This document shows positions 1 to 10,206 of a stretch of 64,000 nt of DNA, piece after piece. The translations under genes and the position numbers were made by a program. Position 1 is the first letter of the stretch. Each line of letters starts with the position of its first letter. The notes beneath the pieces were generated by a model, which searched no databases, was not told the origin of the DNA, and saw only the letters and a list, made by a program, of their open reading frames with translations. Source of the DNA: Nitzschia sp. DOCU1 (Eukaryota; Bacillariophyta; Bacillariophyceae; Bacillariales; Bacillariaceae). Location of the stretch: the NCBI GenBank assembly GCA_951394045.1, contig OX595985.1, forward strand, positions 806,001-870,000, read 5' to 3'.

Positions 1-696
1 TGGGTCACAGCACACTGCACGGACTTTGGAACCTGTTGCTTCGAGCTTTTGATGCAGACCATGGTTAAAAACTGCATTTGCTAGTTTTGAATGGCTGTAC
101 CTATCGAAGCAAGGCCCCCCACCGAGCTTCAAATCGTCTCCACCCAGGTTACCACCATTCTTTTGGAGATATCTCTCTTCAAGACACTTGTTTGGTGTAT
201 TATGGCGAGCGCCGCTGGAGTGATTAACAATTCGCGCGTCGCCGGTGTCTTTGGATTCGGCTTCAACCAACGGATACAACTCTGCCGTCAACAAGAAGTG
301 AGAGAGGTGATTCGTTTGCATCTGACTGTCATATCCATCGACCGTGGCTCGATCAGCAGTTGCCATGATGCCAGCGTTGTTTGCGAGGCAGTATATCTTT
401 GAGTACTTGGACTTGATTTCATTTGCAGCTTTACGCACGGATGCGAAGTCTTGAAGATCGCACTCGATAGTTTCAAACTTTCCGTCGGGGACTTCGGCCT
501 TCAACTTGTCAAGCATGGTTGGTACCCGGCTCGATGCCCGATTCAACATGACGACTTCGCCTCCAAGTTGAGCCACTGTCTTGGCTGCGACGTATCCAGT
601 ACCAGTGGTCGTCCCGGTAATGACAAATACCTTCCCTGTGACACCAGAAGGCAGTTCTTCTTTGACGAAGTCATGAAACCAGCGTGGACCAAACAT
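1..696 (-). CDS. Short-chain dehydrogenase/reductase (SDR), 3' part missing at window edge
   Basis: An open frame runs from an ATG at 696 to the left edge, giving 232 residues without a stop. It is a classical NAD(P)-dependent SDR. The glycine-rich nucleotide site TGTTTGTG follows strand beta-1 (KVFVITG) near residue 25, NNAGIMA comes in mid-domain, and the catalytic motif is YSHSK, with the Ser of VNHSSG upstream. The order and spacing resemble the retinol dehydrogenase/WW-oxidoreductase-like branch (LxNNAG, QTNHLSHFLLT). No in-frame ATG lies just upstream and the first residues match family starts, so 696 is a good start. The substrate cannot be told from sequence. The C-terminus and any membrane anchor lie outside the window. 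No intron is needed in the visible part. Confidence 0.85.
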   Translation of the reverse strand, partial: MFGPRWFHDFVKEELPSGVTGKVFVITGTTTGTGYVAAKTVAQLGGEVVMLNRASSRVPTMLDKLKAEVPDGKFETIECDLQDFASVRKAANEIKSKYSKIYCLANNAGIMATADRATVDGYDSQMQTNHLSHFLLTAELYPLVEAESKDTGDARIVNHSSGARHNTPNKCLEERYLQKNGGNLGGDDLKLGGGPCFDRYSHSKLANAVFNHGLHQKLEATGSKVRAVCCDP

Positions 697-1733
697 AGCG
701 CGTGTAGTCCCTATCGGCAGAGAAGAGTCGGAAACAATGTGGGGATTTGTGAAACGATGAATTTATGCGACTAAGGACAAAAATCAATCATTTGCCGAGT
801 ATCCGCCATGCGGAAGGCATGCAAAGCCAGAGAAAAGGCAACACAAAACGACATTCCGAAGTTCAAAAAATGAAAAGGGCACCACTTTCACGAGCACCTA
901 CCGTACATATGCCGGACCGCCTAAGTGATTTCGATCATATTAGCCCGAGCTTGTGGTTAATGCGACATTGATTCACTATGCTACTACGAAAAAGCAAAAC
1001 AAATTACCTATCATAGTATCTCGGTACGTATACTGCGTATGATCTTGCTTGGCTTGGGCTATGTATGTGCAACGATAACGCAGAATCGAGACAGTCAGCA
1101 ATAGCCGAAGGCTAATAGCAGTAGAGCCTGAGATCGAGTGTCCAGCTCGATCTAGTGCAACTAACTAGCTTGACGAAACTGATTGCTTCCAAATTATGCT
1201 ACTAGTTGTAACCGATTGCATTGTTTGTTCTTGAATACAAGTGGGCATAGCGAGAGATGGCAATTTCCGACTCATAAAATATGAATCATCATGAACATAA
1301 TGTGAATATTTCCTAGTCACACGATCTTACCACTTTGTAGGAATCCCGTACGACTCATATCGGATGCTGTGATCCGAGTCTGATGGACATTCAGACTCGA
1401 TTTGCAGTCATGCTAATGGATATAATCTGGTAGTCATTCGTTGGAAAGCTTTGGAACTTTTGCCGTAATCTTCCATATTTGAGCAGACGCTAGGTTGATG
1501 AGTGGCATGCTTGGGTAGGAATGTCGATGGACATTCTTCATGTCATTGAATAGAGTTACAATTACAACTCAATCATTGATTAATATAGCTAGTCTTGTAC
1601 TGCCGGGGAAAGGTTTGGCAATGTGAGAACTGTCGAGGTACAACATCAGACGTATCAGTGTAACGTCGAACATGGTTGCAGTGCCGAAACACAATCAGTT
1701 TCGTAGTCTAGGTTCTCGCCAGTCGTCCAAATG
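697..1733. other. Intergenic region, no gene seen
   Basis: About 1 kb between the start of the SDR gene and the 3' end of the exonuclease gene. It is AT-rich, with only short frames that lack coding character. It must hold the SDR promoter. I see no RNA gene, repeat or clear motif. Confidence 0.6.
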
Positions 1734-3893
1734 CTACTCATGGGTTCTTTGCCATCGACCCTTGTACACTGAGGCAAGAAGGACGAGAGCTGCGCAGCTC
1801 ATTAGCCCTACAATCACCCATCGGTTTGAAGAGTCCGTCGCCTTCTGAAACAGTTCTCGTGCGGTAGCGGTATGCTCCAGCTCTGAAAGGTCAAACCGTG
1901 GGCACAACGACAGATCTTCCAACTCGCAAAGTCCGTCTTCCGCCCTGGAACGGCGGATGAGGGCAAACATCTCTTCAAGATATTGGCTGTGTATCTCAAG
2001 CAATCCAGGTAGCTCAACAGTGATTATCTTCAAACTGGCCTCGTTGGTTGGACGTCGGAAAGCCACTGTTGCCAAAAATCCCAGAGAACAAACAAAAGAA
2101 GCCGCACATTCTTGCGCAGCAGCAATCCCTTGTCGCCACGTTGCAAGATCTTCGTACAGTTGCAGCTGAGACAAAGACCAGTCGATTCCACAGCCTTTGC
2201 ATCGGACTAGCAGCGATTGAAAATCAGCATTCTTCAAAGGCGGTTCCATATTGTCACTCCAAAGATCAAGGCATCGATCTTGGCTTCTCGAGATAGCCTG
2301 CATTAAATCCGAATTCATCCTCAATTCGTAGGCGTCAAAAAGAGACTGCTTTTCACCGTCATTTTCCACTACGTAACCGTTACAGTTTGCCGACACGTCT
2401 TCGGCAGGCGTCGAAAATCCCTCATTTTCGTCGTTATCGAGAAAAACTTCTCCATCCTCGTCAAAATTGCGCATCATGTCAGCCATCGACTTTCGTACTT
2501 GATGTGCCTCGGCGTCGTGTAGTCCTTTGTGATAATCCCATAGCTGCGGTCTAATCAAATCACGCATCATGAGCTTGCGTAGTCGGATCAGATAGTGTAC
2601 ATCATATCGGCCATAGCGAATCATCGGTTCGGTCAAAGGGCGACGCGTCCAGTCGGTAGTTTGGTACTCTTCCTTGAGGGCTTCGTAAATAGTACAATTG
2701 GGCATTCCGTAGTGAGCACAGACTTTGGCCAAACCTTTCCTCGGCAGTCCCAAAACTATTGCAGCCTCATATGTATCAAAGGCATTGACGACAAAGATGC
2801 CAAAATCACGATGTAAGGAACGTACGTCCAAACCACCAATGGAATGGCCAATTTTGACAATATCAGGATTGGCAAAGAGGGGCGCCAAGAGCGGAATTGC
2901 ATCCCAAACACCTGGAGCCAATGGGTCAATCACATACTCCTTACCGTTGTTTGCTGCCAGTTGGATCAAACAAGTCACTTGGACGTATTTGGATTTGTTG
3001 TAGCATTCCATATCAAAGGCAAGCTCCGTCGTCTTGGACTCCTCCAATTCTTGGACACATGTTTGCATCTTTTCAGGTGAATCTACCAGTACCCATGCGT
3101 CAGTCTCAAAACTCGGTGGCGTCGATTGTGACAAATCCAGAGATTCCACTTCGTGAAAATCGATAAAGTCCACCCCATCGCGTAGGCATTCCCCAGGCTG
3201 ATCAATAAACTGGTAAATGGCATCACGGCCAATTTTGGTGGCCTGTTCAGCAGTATGATTGACGGAATGATCGATTATGGCTTCATCGTTGATAATAGGG
3301 TTGCCACGTTTCTTGAGTGCCCATGGTTTTAGTTGGGATAGAGTGTGAAAAGCCTGCGCATTATCTTGGATATGCTCTTCCTTCTGGAAATCTGGTAAAT
3401 ACTCGAACCCATCGGCATAGATCGAAATAACCACATAGCGCTTTCTTTTGACTTTCCGGCTGCCGACACTGAGATGATACAAACCCACCAGAGCACAGAA
3501 TTCATGAATCATTCGGCGTTGCTTATCGGAGAATTCACGTGCCAGCGCCAAGTAGGGTCGTCGTAGCGTCTCGATATTATTCAATGCTGGCAGCTCCACA
3601 TCGAAAAGAATAGATGGTGCATCATATCCCAGTAAGGAGTCAGGCAAGGATTCGCCTCGCAACGCAGCAAAGGCGCCCTCTCGATAGGCGTTTAAATACC
3701 GCCACAGAAACTTTCGGTCGCCTGTCGTCACTGCTGCAGCAGGCACTGAGGCAGAACCATTGCCCGACACAGTGTTGCTGGAGGTAGAGGATGACTCTTG
3801 CGAGACGCTGGAGGATGACTTCCCCTGTTTCCGTCGACGAAAGCGCCCCATCGCGTAGCCTTTTCGGTGCAAAGACATTGTAATGGACGACAA
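1734..3893 (-). CDS. R3H-domain, Rrp6-like DEDDy 3'-5' exonuclease with C-terminal membrane anchor
   Basis: Intronless, 719 aa. Residues about 118-158 form an R3H nucleic-acid-binding domain (RxxxH in QRRMIHE, then GLYHLSVG and RYVVIS). Residues about 265-455 are a DEDDy exonuclease of the Rrp6/EXOSC10/RNase D kind: FDMEC holds the first D and E (294/296), GHSIGGLDVRSLHRDFG a later Asp, and YGRYDVHYL the final Y and D. A long acidic linker follows. Residues about 692-712 (VIVGLMSCAALVLLASVY) are one hydrophobic span ending in KGRWQRTHE, which looks like a tail anchor. Plant RRP6L3 and animal EXD2 are membrane-linked relatives, so an RNA-processing role at a membrane is plausible but inferred. 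The Met at residue 15 (MGRFRRRK) is a second possible start. Confidence 0.8.
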   Translation of the reverse strand: MSSITMSLHRKGYAMGRFRRRKQGKSSSSVSQESSSTSSNTVSGNGSASVPAAAVTTGDRKFLWRYLNAYREGAFAALRGESLPDSLLGYDAPSILFDVELPALNNIETLRRPYLALAREFSDKQRRMIHEFCALVGLYHLSVGSRKVKRKRYVVISIYADGFEYLPDFQKEEHIQDNAQAFHTLSQLKPWALKKRGNPIINDEAIIDHSVNHTAEQATKIGRDAIYQFIDQPGECLRDGVDFIDFHEVESLDLSQSTPPSFETDAWVLVDSPEKMQTCVQELEESKTTELAFDMECYNKSKYVQVTCLIQLAANNGKEYVIDPLAPGVWDAIPLLAPLFANPDIVKIGHSIGGLDVRSLHRDFGIFVVNAFDTYEAAIVLGLPRKGLAKVCAHYGMPNCTIYEALKEEYQTTDWTRRPLTEPMIRYGRYDVHYLIRLRKLMMRDLIRPQLWDYHKGLHDAEAHQVRKSMADMMRNFDEDGEVFLDNDENEGFSTPAEDVSANCNGYVVENDGEKQSLFDAYELRMNSDLMQAISRSQDRCLDLWSDNMEPPLKNADFQSLLVRCKGCGIDWSLSQLQLYEDLATWRQGIAAAQECAASFVCSLGFLATVAFRRPTNEASLKIITVELPGLLEIHSQYLEEMFALIRRSRAEDGLCELEDLSLCPRFDLSELEHTATARELFQKATDSSNRWVIVGLMSCAALVLLASVYKGRWQRTHE

Positions 3894-4234
3894 AAAGTCA
3901 CTCTGGAATGGATATCTTCAGTGGTACCCCCAGCGCGCTGGCGGGACTCGCGGAAAGATTCGATTCGCGGATACGTGACGAGGTCTTTTGGATTTTGTAG
4001 CTCCCACTGATGGACTTCGCAAAGTTCGCCTCTTTTCTGCGTGGCGGGTCTCTCCTTTTGTTGCCTCTCTCTAAACACAAAGCTAGTAGACAGCATGCAT
4101 CCGCTTCATTTGCACACCTTCTGGTCATCCAACAAACGCTAAGAACATCTCAAGAAACATTTTCAAAGGAAAGTAGTTGGGAGTTGTCATTATTGAAAGT
4201 TTGGTGCGGCAACAACGACGAATCGAATCCAATC

Positions 4235-5356
4235 ATGACCCAAATGTCCTTAGACTCCACCAAGTCGGGACGCCGTTCTGTTCGAAGAGGCAATACTGGA
4301 AGCTGGGGGTCATTATCCCGAGCCAAAGGCATTTTGAGTGGAATGATCTTATTTGTAATAGGATTTACGTTGGTGTACTCTCGCAAGCCTACGTCGGTCG
4401 GCAGCGTTTTGTTGAAATCGTTGGAAGATTACACCATGTCTCACCAGCGCTTGGTAACCTGCGACGACTTCCACCTTCGAGGCCACAACAATGGCGAAGA
4501 ACAACAACAAGCAGCAGCAAAACAAGAAGAATTAATGATGACGATCCGGCACTGGCCTCGCGATCAAGACTTTAATACTCCAAGCCACTGCATCTACGAC
4601 GTTGCCGAGTATTCCGTCGACGTGACGCACTGTCAATGCCGTAATCCGACGGTTCCTTTGCCTCGGACGGCCCAATTCTGGCAATTCGCTTTCAATAGGA
4701 ATCAGCAAATAGCAAAGGAAGCAGCTGAAACAGTCTCGTTGCTAGGTACGCCTTTGGATGTCGTTCTATTGGGAGATTCAATTATCGAGCATTTCATCGG
4801 AACCACGGGGGGCAAAAAGAACTCGGCATTTTTTGAGAATGCTGAAGCCTTTGAACAAGTATTGACACGCAAAAGAGGAGGAGCTATTGATGCATTAGCA
4901 CTGGGCATCGCGGCGGATCGGATTCCCAATCTATTGTTTCGATTGCAAGCTGCTAGATATGGAGAGTATCTACGACCACGAGTCTGGTGGATTCTGATTG
5001 GTAGCAATGATATGGCCATGGGATGGTGCAATGTGGACACTGTGTTGGCGGGACATATCGCCGTGGTGGAAGAGATCCGGGCAATGCAGCCTGGGGCTGT
5101 GGTAGTGATCAACTCCATTCTTCCGCGTCTACCAGAACCGCTTCTACCGCATATTGATGAATTGAACCAGCGGCTACGAAACTATGCATGTCAGAACAAG
5201 GATGTTTACTTTTTTGACGCAACGTCCATTTTTCGTGACGAGTCGACGGGTCAAGTTCGACATTTGCCAGACGGGGTACATCCTGATGGGCCCGCTTCAT
5301 GGATATGGGCCAAGGATATTGCGCGGGCAGTGGAAGAACTAACCGGTGGCGTGTAA
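4235..5356 (+). CDS. SGNH/GDSL-family hydrolase, type II membrane protein
   Basis: 373 aa from the ATG at 4235. I prefer this start because residues 31-50 then form a clean signal anchor (GMILFVIGFTLVY) behind a basic N-terminus. The frame stays open to an ATG at 4010, which would add 75 residues of 5'UTR-like composition. The SGNH core shows GDSIIEHF (nucleophile Ser in block I, about residue 181), LIGSNDMAMGW (block III Gly/Asn) and DGVHPDG (Asp/His pair, about 346-352). These are esterase/lipase or PAF-acetylhydrolase beta/gamma-like features. The single N-terminal anchor suggests the catalytic domain faces the ER/Golgi lumen or cell surface, where it could act on lipid or glycan esters; the substrate is unknown. 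It ends 23 bp before the end of the convergent TruA gene and is divergent from the exonuclease gene. Confidence 0.75.
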   Translation: MTQMSLDSTKSGRRSVRRGNTGSWGSLSRAKGILSGMILFVIGFTLVYSRKPTSVGSVLLKSLEDYTMSHQRLVTCDDFHLRGHNNGEEQQQAAAKQEELMMTIRHWPRDQDFNTPSHCIYDVAEYSVDVTHCQCRNPTVPLPRTAQFWQFAFNRNQQIAKEAAETVSLLGTPLDVVLLGDSIIEHFIGTTGGKKNSAFFENAEAFEQVLTRKRGGAIDALALGIAADRIPNLLFRLQAARYGEYLRPRVWWILIGSNDMAMGWCNVDTVLAGHIAVVEEIRAMQPGAVVVINSILPRLPEPLLPHIDELNQRLRNYACQNKDVYFFDATSIFRDESTGQVRHLPDGVHPDGPASWIWAKDIARAVEELTGGV

Positions 5357-5379
5357 AAGTAAGTTATTGGCGACCTCAA

Positions 5380-6693
5380 CTAATCCCGAAGCGGCTTCCA
5401 ATCAAACTCCAATGATCCATAATCGACGCTTGACAAGACGAGACCGTGGGCCGGAGCACACTGGAACTCTTTGCGACGAGGCTCTTGCCCGGCAATCTCC
5501 CAACTTTGATTTTGCAACGCTTGCTGCAAATCGTCACAGTCTAGTTTCCCCGTTCCCACCGCCACCAATGCACCGACCAAGAACCGTACCATTTTATAGA
5601 GGAACCGGTCTCCTTCGATGACGACACGATACGACCGGATGGCTGGGGAAACGCCGAGAAAGTAGGCACTGGATGGTGCCGGATCCTCTTCGAAATTAAC
5701 AAAACGCAAGGTGCATCGGTTCGCGTCGGAGCTTTGCAGATCTTGTCGGTATTTTATCTTTTCCTTGGGCCCTGGTGGAACGCCTTGAAATGCAGCAAAA
5801 TTGTGGTTTCCGACCAATATTTGGCACCCTTGTCGCACCCTTTCAAGATTCAAGTCGGGGCCAATGTACCACGCCAGTCGCGACATCAGGGGATCTGGGA
5901 AGGCACCTACGGATAATCGGTATTCGTACCGTTTTGTTTGACTGCTGAGAGTTGGATGAAATGGTAGAGTCGACGAATCGGGCATGTCTGGAACGGGGGC
6001 AATACCCGTCACTTGGATATCCGACGGTCGCATGCGATTTAATGCAAATGCTAAACGAGACAAGTTGCCACCCATGGGTAGAGGTACAAAATAGGAACAA
6101 TCATAAGCAGATGTAGGATGCGGTAGTCGTTTTCCAGGGATCGAGCGGAATATTGAAGTTGCATCGTCGTTCCCGTTGATTTGCTGGTTTAAGACACTTT
6201 CTTTGAAACAGTAGATTTGGGCAATCATCCCTGTGGCATGGACGCCGCGGTCGGTACGGCTGCATCCTTCCACTACGATGCGCCTTGGGTCCACATTTCC
6301 GTAAATGCAGGCAAGGTTTTCTCGAATCACACCTTCCACGGAACGGACAAATCCTTTGGGCAGAGGAACGGCGTTAACTGCGTGGCGTCGACGCTTTCGT
6401 TTGGAACCCTTTGTTTGCGGGTCAATCATGTTGTCTTGGATCACACCATCGTTGGCAGCACTCCATCCAGTAAATCTGGTACCATCGTAGCTCAAGCGAA
6501 GAATGGCACTGGTTCCATCCAACGCGGTCTGGGATTCGGCATTGTCGTCTGCACCCCTCAGTCGAGTCGCAGAAAGGGAAGTGGCAACCGGCCGACAAGA
6601 CTGCAGATGGAACGACAGGCAAATGTGGGACCAGCAGCCCAGCCAGAGACCAATGAGGAAAGACGATATCAGCCGATGAGGAGAAGATGTCAT
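5380..6693 (-). CDS. tRNA pseudouridine synthase, TruA family, probably plastid-targeted
   Basis: 437 aa from the ATG at 6693. The TruA fold is clear: LRLSYDGTRFTGW opens the domain, CSRTDRGVHATG carries the catalytic Asp, TKRYEYRLS and VGNHNFAAFQG are the usual central motifs, and YKMVRFLVGALVAVGTGKL comes near the end. The enzyme makes pseudouridine at positions 38-40 of tRNA anticodon stems. With this start the protein opens with a signal peptide (SFLIGLWLGCWSHICLSF) and an S/F junction like the diatom plastid presequence, so plastid import is inferred. The frame stays open to an ATG at 6816, which would bury the signal 41 residues inside and is less likely. An insertion rich in Lys/Arg (KGSKRKRRRH) sits near the N-terminus. 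Intronless and tail-to-tail with the SGNH gene. Confidence 0.85.
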   Translation of the reverse strand: MTSSPHRLISSFLIGLWLGCWSHICLSFHLQSCRPVATSLSATRLRGADDNAESQTALDGTSAILRLSYDGTRFTGWSAANDGVIQDNMIDPQTKGSKRKRRRHAVNAVPLPKGFVRSVEGVIRENLACIYGNVDPRRIVVEGCSRTDRGVHATGMIAQIYCFKESVLNQQINGNDDATSIFRSIPGKRLPHPTSAYDCSYFVPLPMGGNLSRLAFALNRMRPSDIQVTGIAPVPDMPDSSTLPFHPTLSSQTKRYEYRLSVGAFPDPLMSRLAWYIGPDLNLERVRQGCQILVGNHNFAAFQGVPPGPKEKIKYRQDLQSSDANRCTLRFVNFEEDPAPSSAYFLGVSPAIRSYRVVIEGDRFLYKMVRFLVGALVAVGTGKLDCDDLQQALQNQSWEIAGQEPRRKEFQCAPAHGLVLSSVDYGSLEFDWKPLRD

Positions 6694-7419
6694 GGTTACG
6701 AGAAATTCATCTGACCGCGGCAGTTTACTTTTCGGTCTCATCGTGAATACGCGGCTTTTGTTGGGCACAATATTTCGCGATGACGACGAATGGATGAATG
6801 AATCATCCTCGCTCAAAGCAAAATTGCTGCCGAGCCCGCCTGGCCGCTGCCGGCTGCCTGGGTCAAAGAAGTCAATATATTGAATATCTGGTCATTGAAA
6901 GATGGGCCTGCGCGCACACGTTAAAGCGAAGGAACGTTTCCATGTCATCAAAAATGAAAGCAAGAGACGAAAAACCAATGACCCATGCAAAAATGCCTCT
7001 TCAATGCTTACACAATGACAATGGTGGGATCGTAAAAAGGGACACAGCAATCAACATGTTTGAGAGAACGATGATGATGAAAAAGATAGCTAGCGTGGAC
7101 TTGGATGGAGGCACATACAATCGGTGACCATAAAAACGGCGGAGTGTTTCACGATGGATGAATGTGGATGACTTTTCAGCGACCGTGGCGCCTCATCGTG
7201 GGAACTCCTTGCCTTGGAGGAAGGAAAGCCCAAGAAAAAAATCACTTTTTCACTCAATCGAGGTCACTTTTTTGCGAAAGGAGCACTCTGCGTCGCTCCT
7301 TTCTTCATCATCGTCGTGAACTTCATGATGATGATGACGATGACAGTTCTACGGCAGCGCCACCGGCTGCTGTTTGTCTTGCAGGAAAGTCGGCAGTTCT
7401 TTGAGTTGTGGAAATGACG

Positions 7420-7453
7420 TCCTGGGGTCCTCACGGGTAGGACCCTAAAAGCT
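7420..7453 (+). repeat. 34-bp hairpin repeat, copy 1
   Basis: This begins TCCTGGGGTCCT and ends GACCCTAAAAGCT. The core GGGTCCT/AGGACCC forms a perfect 7-bp stem around the 7-nt loop CACGGGT, with an extra G-T and T-A pair outside. It matches the copy at 7571-7604 at 30 of 34 positions. Confidence 0.75.
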
Positions 7454-7570
7454 TCCGATGGAAGCACGCCGGGATCGATCCTCGCTCGTGTTCTGTCTTT
7501 TGTTTCTCTCTTTCTTTTCAACAGATCTGTGGATTGTTGTGGTGGCGGCAGTCCAGGTCCTGTCGATCGT

Positions 7571-7604
7571 TCCTGGGGTCCCCGTGGGTGGGACCCTAAA
7601 AGCT
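7571..7604 (+). repeat. 34-bp hairpin repeat, copy 2
   Basis: Second copy, 151 bp downstream of the first. Its stem is GGGTCCC/GGGACCC around the loop CGTGGGT. Against copy 1 the innermost stem pair changes from T-A to C-G, so two of the four differences compensate each other. The other two lie in the loop. The flanking CCTG and TAAAAGCT are unchanged. A related AGCACGCC word follows both copies at different distances. Confidence 0.75.
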
Positions 7605-8489
7605 ATCGTATCATCCTCCCACGGTTTCGTGGCATGGGGCGGTAGCACGCCAGGAAAGATCGGTTGATTGTCAACAAGGCGCTTGTTGGCTGGATCTATT
7701 GTTGGAAAGTTGAGTTCTCTCTTTGTTTTGCAGGTTGGTTGTGGTGTGGGTAGGGGTCTGATTGTGTGTATTCGGTGTTGGTGTCGTGGTGGTAAGTGCA
7801 GATTGTCTGGTGTCGTTTGGTCGTATTTTCATCCCTCCCACAGTGCTACTTATACCCCTGTTCTTTCCTTGTTTGCAGGCGTCTGGCGTTGTTCTACAAC
7901 GAAACCAACTTTTTCCAGAGCAACAATCCTGATCCCTGATCTCGACCCCGATTCCGATTCTCCCCGCACACAAACAGCCTGATCAACGCAACCGGTTTGT
8001 GGTTCCGGTTTTAAAACGTCCTCCACTCGCGTACGTGTCTCGTCGCGGAGAGTTTAAGTGTAACCTGTGCTGGTGCGTGGAGGATTGGAATCGGCTCTAC
8101 GCCGTCGAGTGAAGCGGATTGTTGTCTCTACCGGGCGGAGCAGCTGTGGCCCACCCCCTCCGAAATCGAACTGCTTTGACGTAGCGGTGGGGCTCAGTAA
8201 CCTTTTGTGTGAGAGCACAAAAACGAAGCCAAAAGTTCGATGAATAGATAGATGATAAATCTTCCGGTAGTTGCGTTGTAATGGAATATTCCGCGTAGAT
8301 TTCGCATCGCGACATGACAATTTGTTTGCTAATAGTCATTCGTTGCCATTCCAGCAGTTGAAGCTAAAGGCTCGATGATTAAGAATCAGCATAGATCATC
8401 ATATTAAAGCAGTAAAGATTGGAACCGCCAGAACAGTTGCGTCATCAATCGTGCTCTACTAGAAACAATTGCACAAGGAATCCTTTTGA

Positions 8490-9640
8490 CTAGTTGATGT
8501 TTTTATTTTCTGTACCATCTGAGCTCAATTGATTAGTTTGCTGCGGCGCTTGTTGTGGTGACGAAAGCAGCTGTCGGTAGTATGCCCTAGGAATCTGTTT
8601 CAGCATTTCTACCCGTCGCAAAATATCTTCGAGCTTGACTTCATGCACATCGAAAATGTTGGTTTCGTAATCCTCGACGTTATTGTCATCACGACGATGT
8701 ACCCGGCGCCGCATTGTTGCTACCTGATTGAATCGTCTTGGCAAGCTTCCCTAAAACAAAATGCGTCGTTGCCATGTGGCCTTGTTTTGGACATTGACGG
8801 CTTGTCCAACAGCGTTCCATGCAGACAATTAGCTTCAATCGAGGCCTGCTGACCCGAGAATAAGCCGTAGCTGTCGGTCGTGGCGGCATGATAAAGCATG
8901 GTCGAATTTTCCGCCACGTAGTCTCCTTTGATGATGTCCACTCCATTGTCTCGCAAATCTTGTAGCGTAGCCGAATCCAGCAGGGTCCGACGAACAAAGC
9001 TATTCTAGTCTTGTGTGTGGCTGAAGGAGCCGAAGAGGCGACGGAAATCATTTCGTGTAGGACACTCGATTTCAAGGAACACACGGAAGATGACCCACCA
9101 CCATCCTCGTCGTCGCCATCATCGTCTTCAGTGCCTGTCTTTGAAAGTACAGGATCCAAAGCCAGCAAAAATCACAGAGAAACCGCCGGCGTCGTCGTCA
9201 AGGGCCCATGCATAATAGTTCCTAGTTTCTTGTAACCGTTTGGCATTGGAACAGGCGTAAAATTCAGGCCGAGCAAATGCTTTGTTCATGATTTGAAAGT
9301 CAATAAGGGTAGGGAAACGATAAAGGTAGTTGCCTTTCCAATGCCTTCGGATGCAGCTACCCCAAAGTTCCATGGTGATGCTCGACCATTCCTTTGGAAA
9401 TGAACAACCCAAGGCATGCACCTTGCCCAGCTAGCAGTCGGCTGCTCCGTGGTGGTAGTAAGGGCCTCGTCCTCGAAATGGAAGGAGTTTCTAGCTACTA
9501 GAGAGTGATCTCGACGGCCTTCCCTAGTCTTGCTGTTGCCCGGACTTAATCCCTTGCTGTTGCTACTTGGCGCCTTTTCATTCCGCGCCGGCACTTGATT
9601 CTTCTTCCGCGAAGCCGGGTAAGAAAGCAAGAAAAGAGAA
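8490..9640 (-). pseudogene. Decayed coding fragments, family not recognised
   Basis: On the minus strand, pieces with coding texture appear in different frames and are broken by stops. Examples are residues like DNGVDIIKGDYVAENSTM (8720-8956 frame), NIFDVHEVKLEDILRRVEML (8490-8744 frame) and ALDDDAGGFSVIFAGFG (9128-9421 frame). None gives a full domain. I read this as one or more frameshifted remnants continuing the decay zone to the right. I do not assign a family. An intron-rich real gene cannot be fully excluded, but the frame changes lack clear GT-AG borders. Confidence 0.35.
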
Positions 9641-9924
9641 AAGACACGTTGTCACGTAGGCCTCCTGCAAATCATTCACGATGGCAGCGACGAGATGTCG
9701 ATAGTATCCGTTTTTAAGTCGCAGCCTCACGAACTCTAAACAGACGGAAGGGAAAGCCATCATCGATTTATAGTTCGACATGACCTGCTTTCTCGGGGGC
9801 GAATAGTGGGAGCTCGCCAATATCCCCCGGAAAGCTATATCTTCGTCGGTTGTCAGGATACCACGAGTATTGACTGGTTTGTCGAATTCTTGCGCACTGT
9901 CCGACGAAAGTAAATCTTCGAACG

Positions 9925-10206
9925 TAGGCAAGGACCCTTCCCGAGTGTGATGACAACCGGATGGTCCCATTCTGAGCATTCTCCAAGCAAAATCTCCGGT
10001 CGATATAATCCGGATCCATTCCGCTGAGACAAAGGGCGACGGATATTCTGGTAGAAATGACTCGTGCCAAATGGTGCAATAAGACATCATCGGGATAGGC
10101 AAGGACCAGTTCCCGAGTGTGATGACAACCGGATGGTCCCATTCTGAGCATTCTCCAAGCAAAATTTCCGGTCGATATAATCCGGATCCATTCCACTGAG
10201 ACAAAG
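9925..10206. repeat. Imperfect direct repeat, about 110 bp, two copies
   Basis: Copy A (about 9925-10034) and copy B (about 10096-10206) are near-identical, 171 bp apart. Both start TAGGCAAGGACC and end GCTGAGACAAAG or ACTGAGACAAAG. The tail word GGGCGACGGATATTCTGG after copy A recurs alone at about 10273-10290, which suggests a third, partly deleted unit. It lies inside the bromodomain-gene remnant and disrupts its frame. Confidence 0.7.

Larger units (their letters stand above)
6694..8489. other. Gene-free region with repeats and polypyrimidine/AG tracts
   Basis: No convincing protein gene in about 1.8 kb. It contains the TruA promoter, a GATGAT-rich patch near 7320-7345, two 34-bp hairpin repeats (separate entries), and four pyrimidine tracts ending in CAG (near 7384, 7535, 7732 and 7880) that look like 3' splice sites. 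An unrecognised spliced non-coding transcript on the plus strand is possible. The short frame at 7458-7667 lies across the second repeat and shows no family signature. Confidence 0.5.

Noticed and set aside
91..774. Plus-strand frames over the left edge
   Set aside because: They are shadows of the minus-strand SDR, which has intact family motifs and an open frame to the window edge.
4010..4234. N-terminal extension of the SGNH hydrolase
   Set aside because: It would place the signal anchor 75 residues inside, and the composition looks like 5'UTR. Still possible, so it is noted in the entry.
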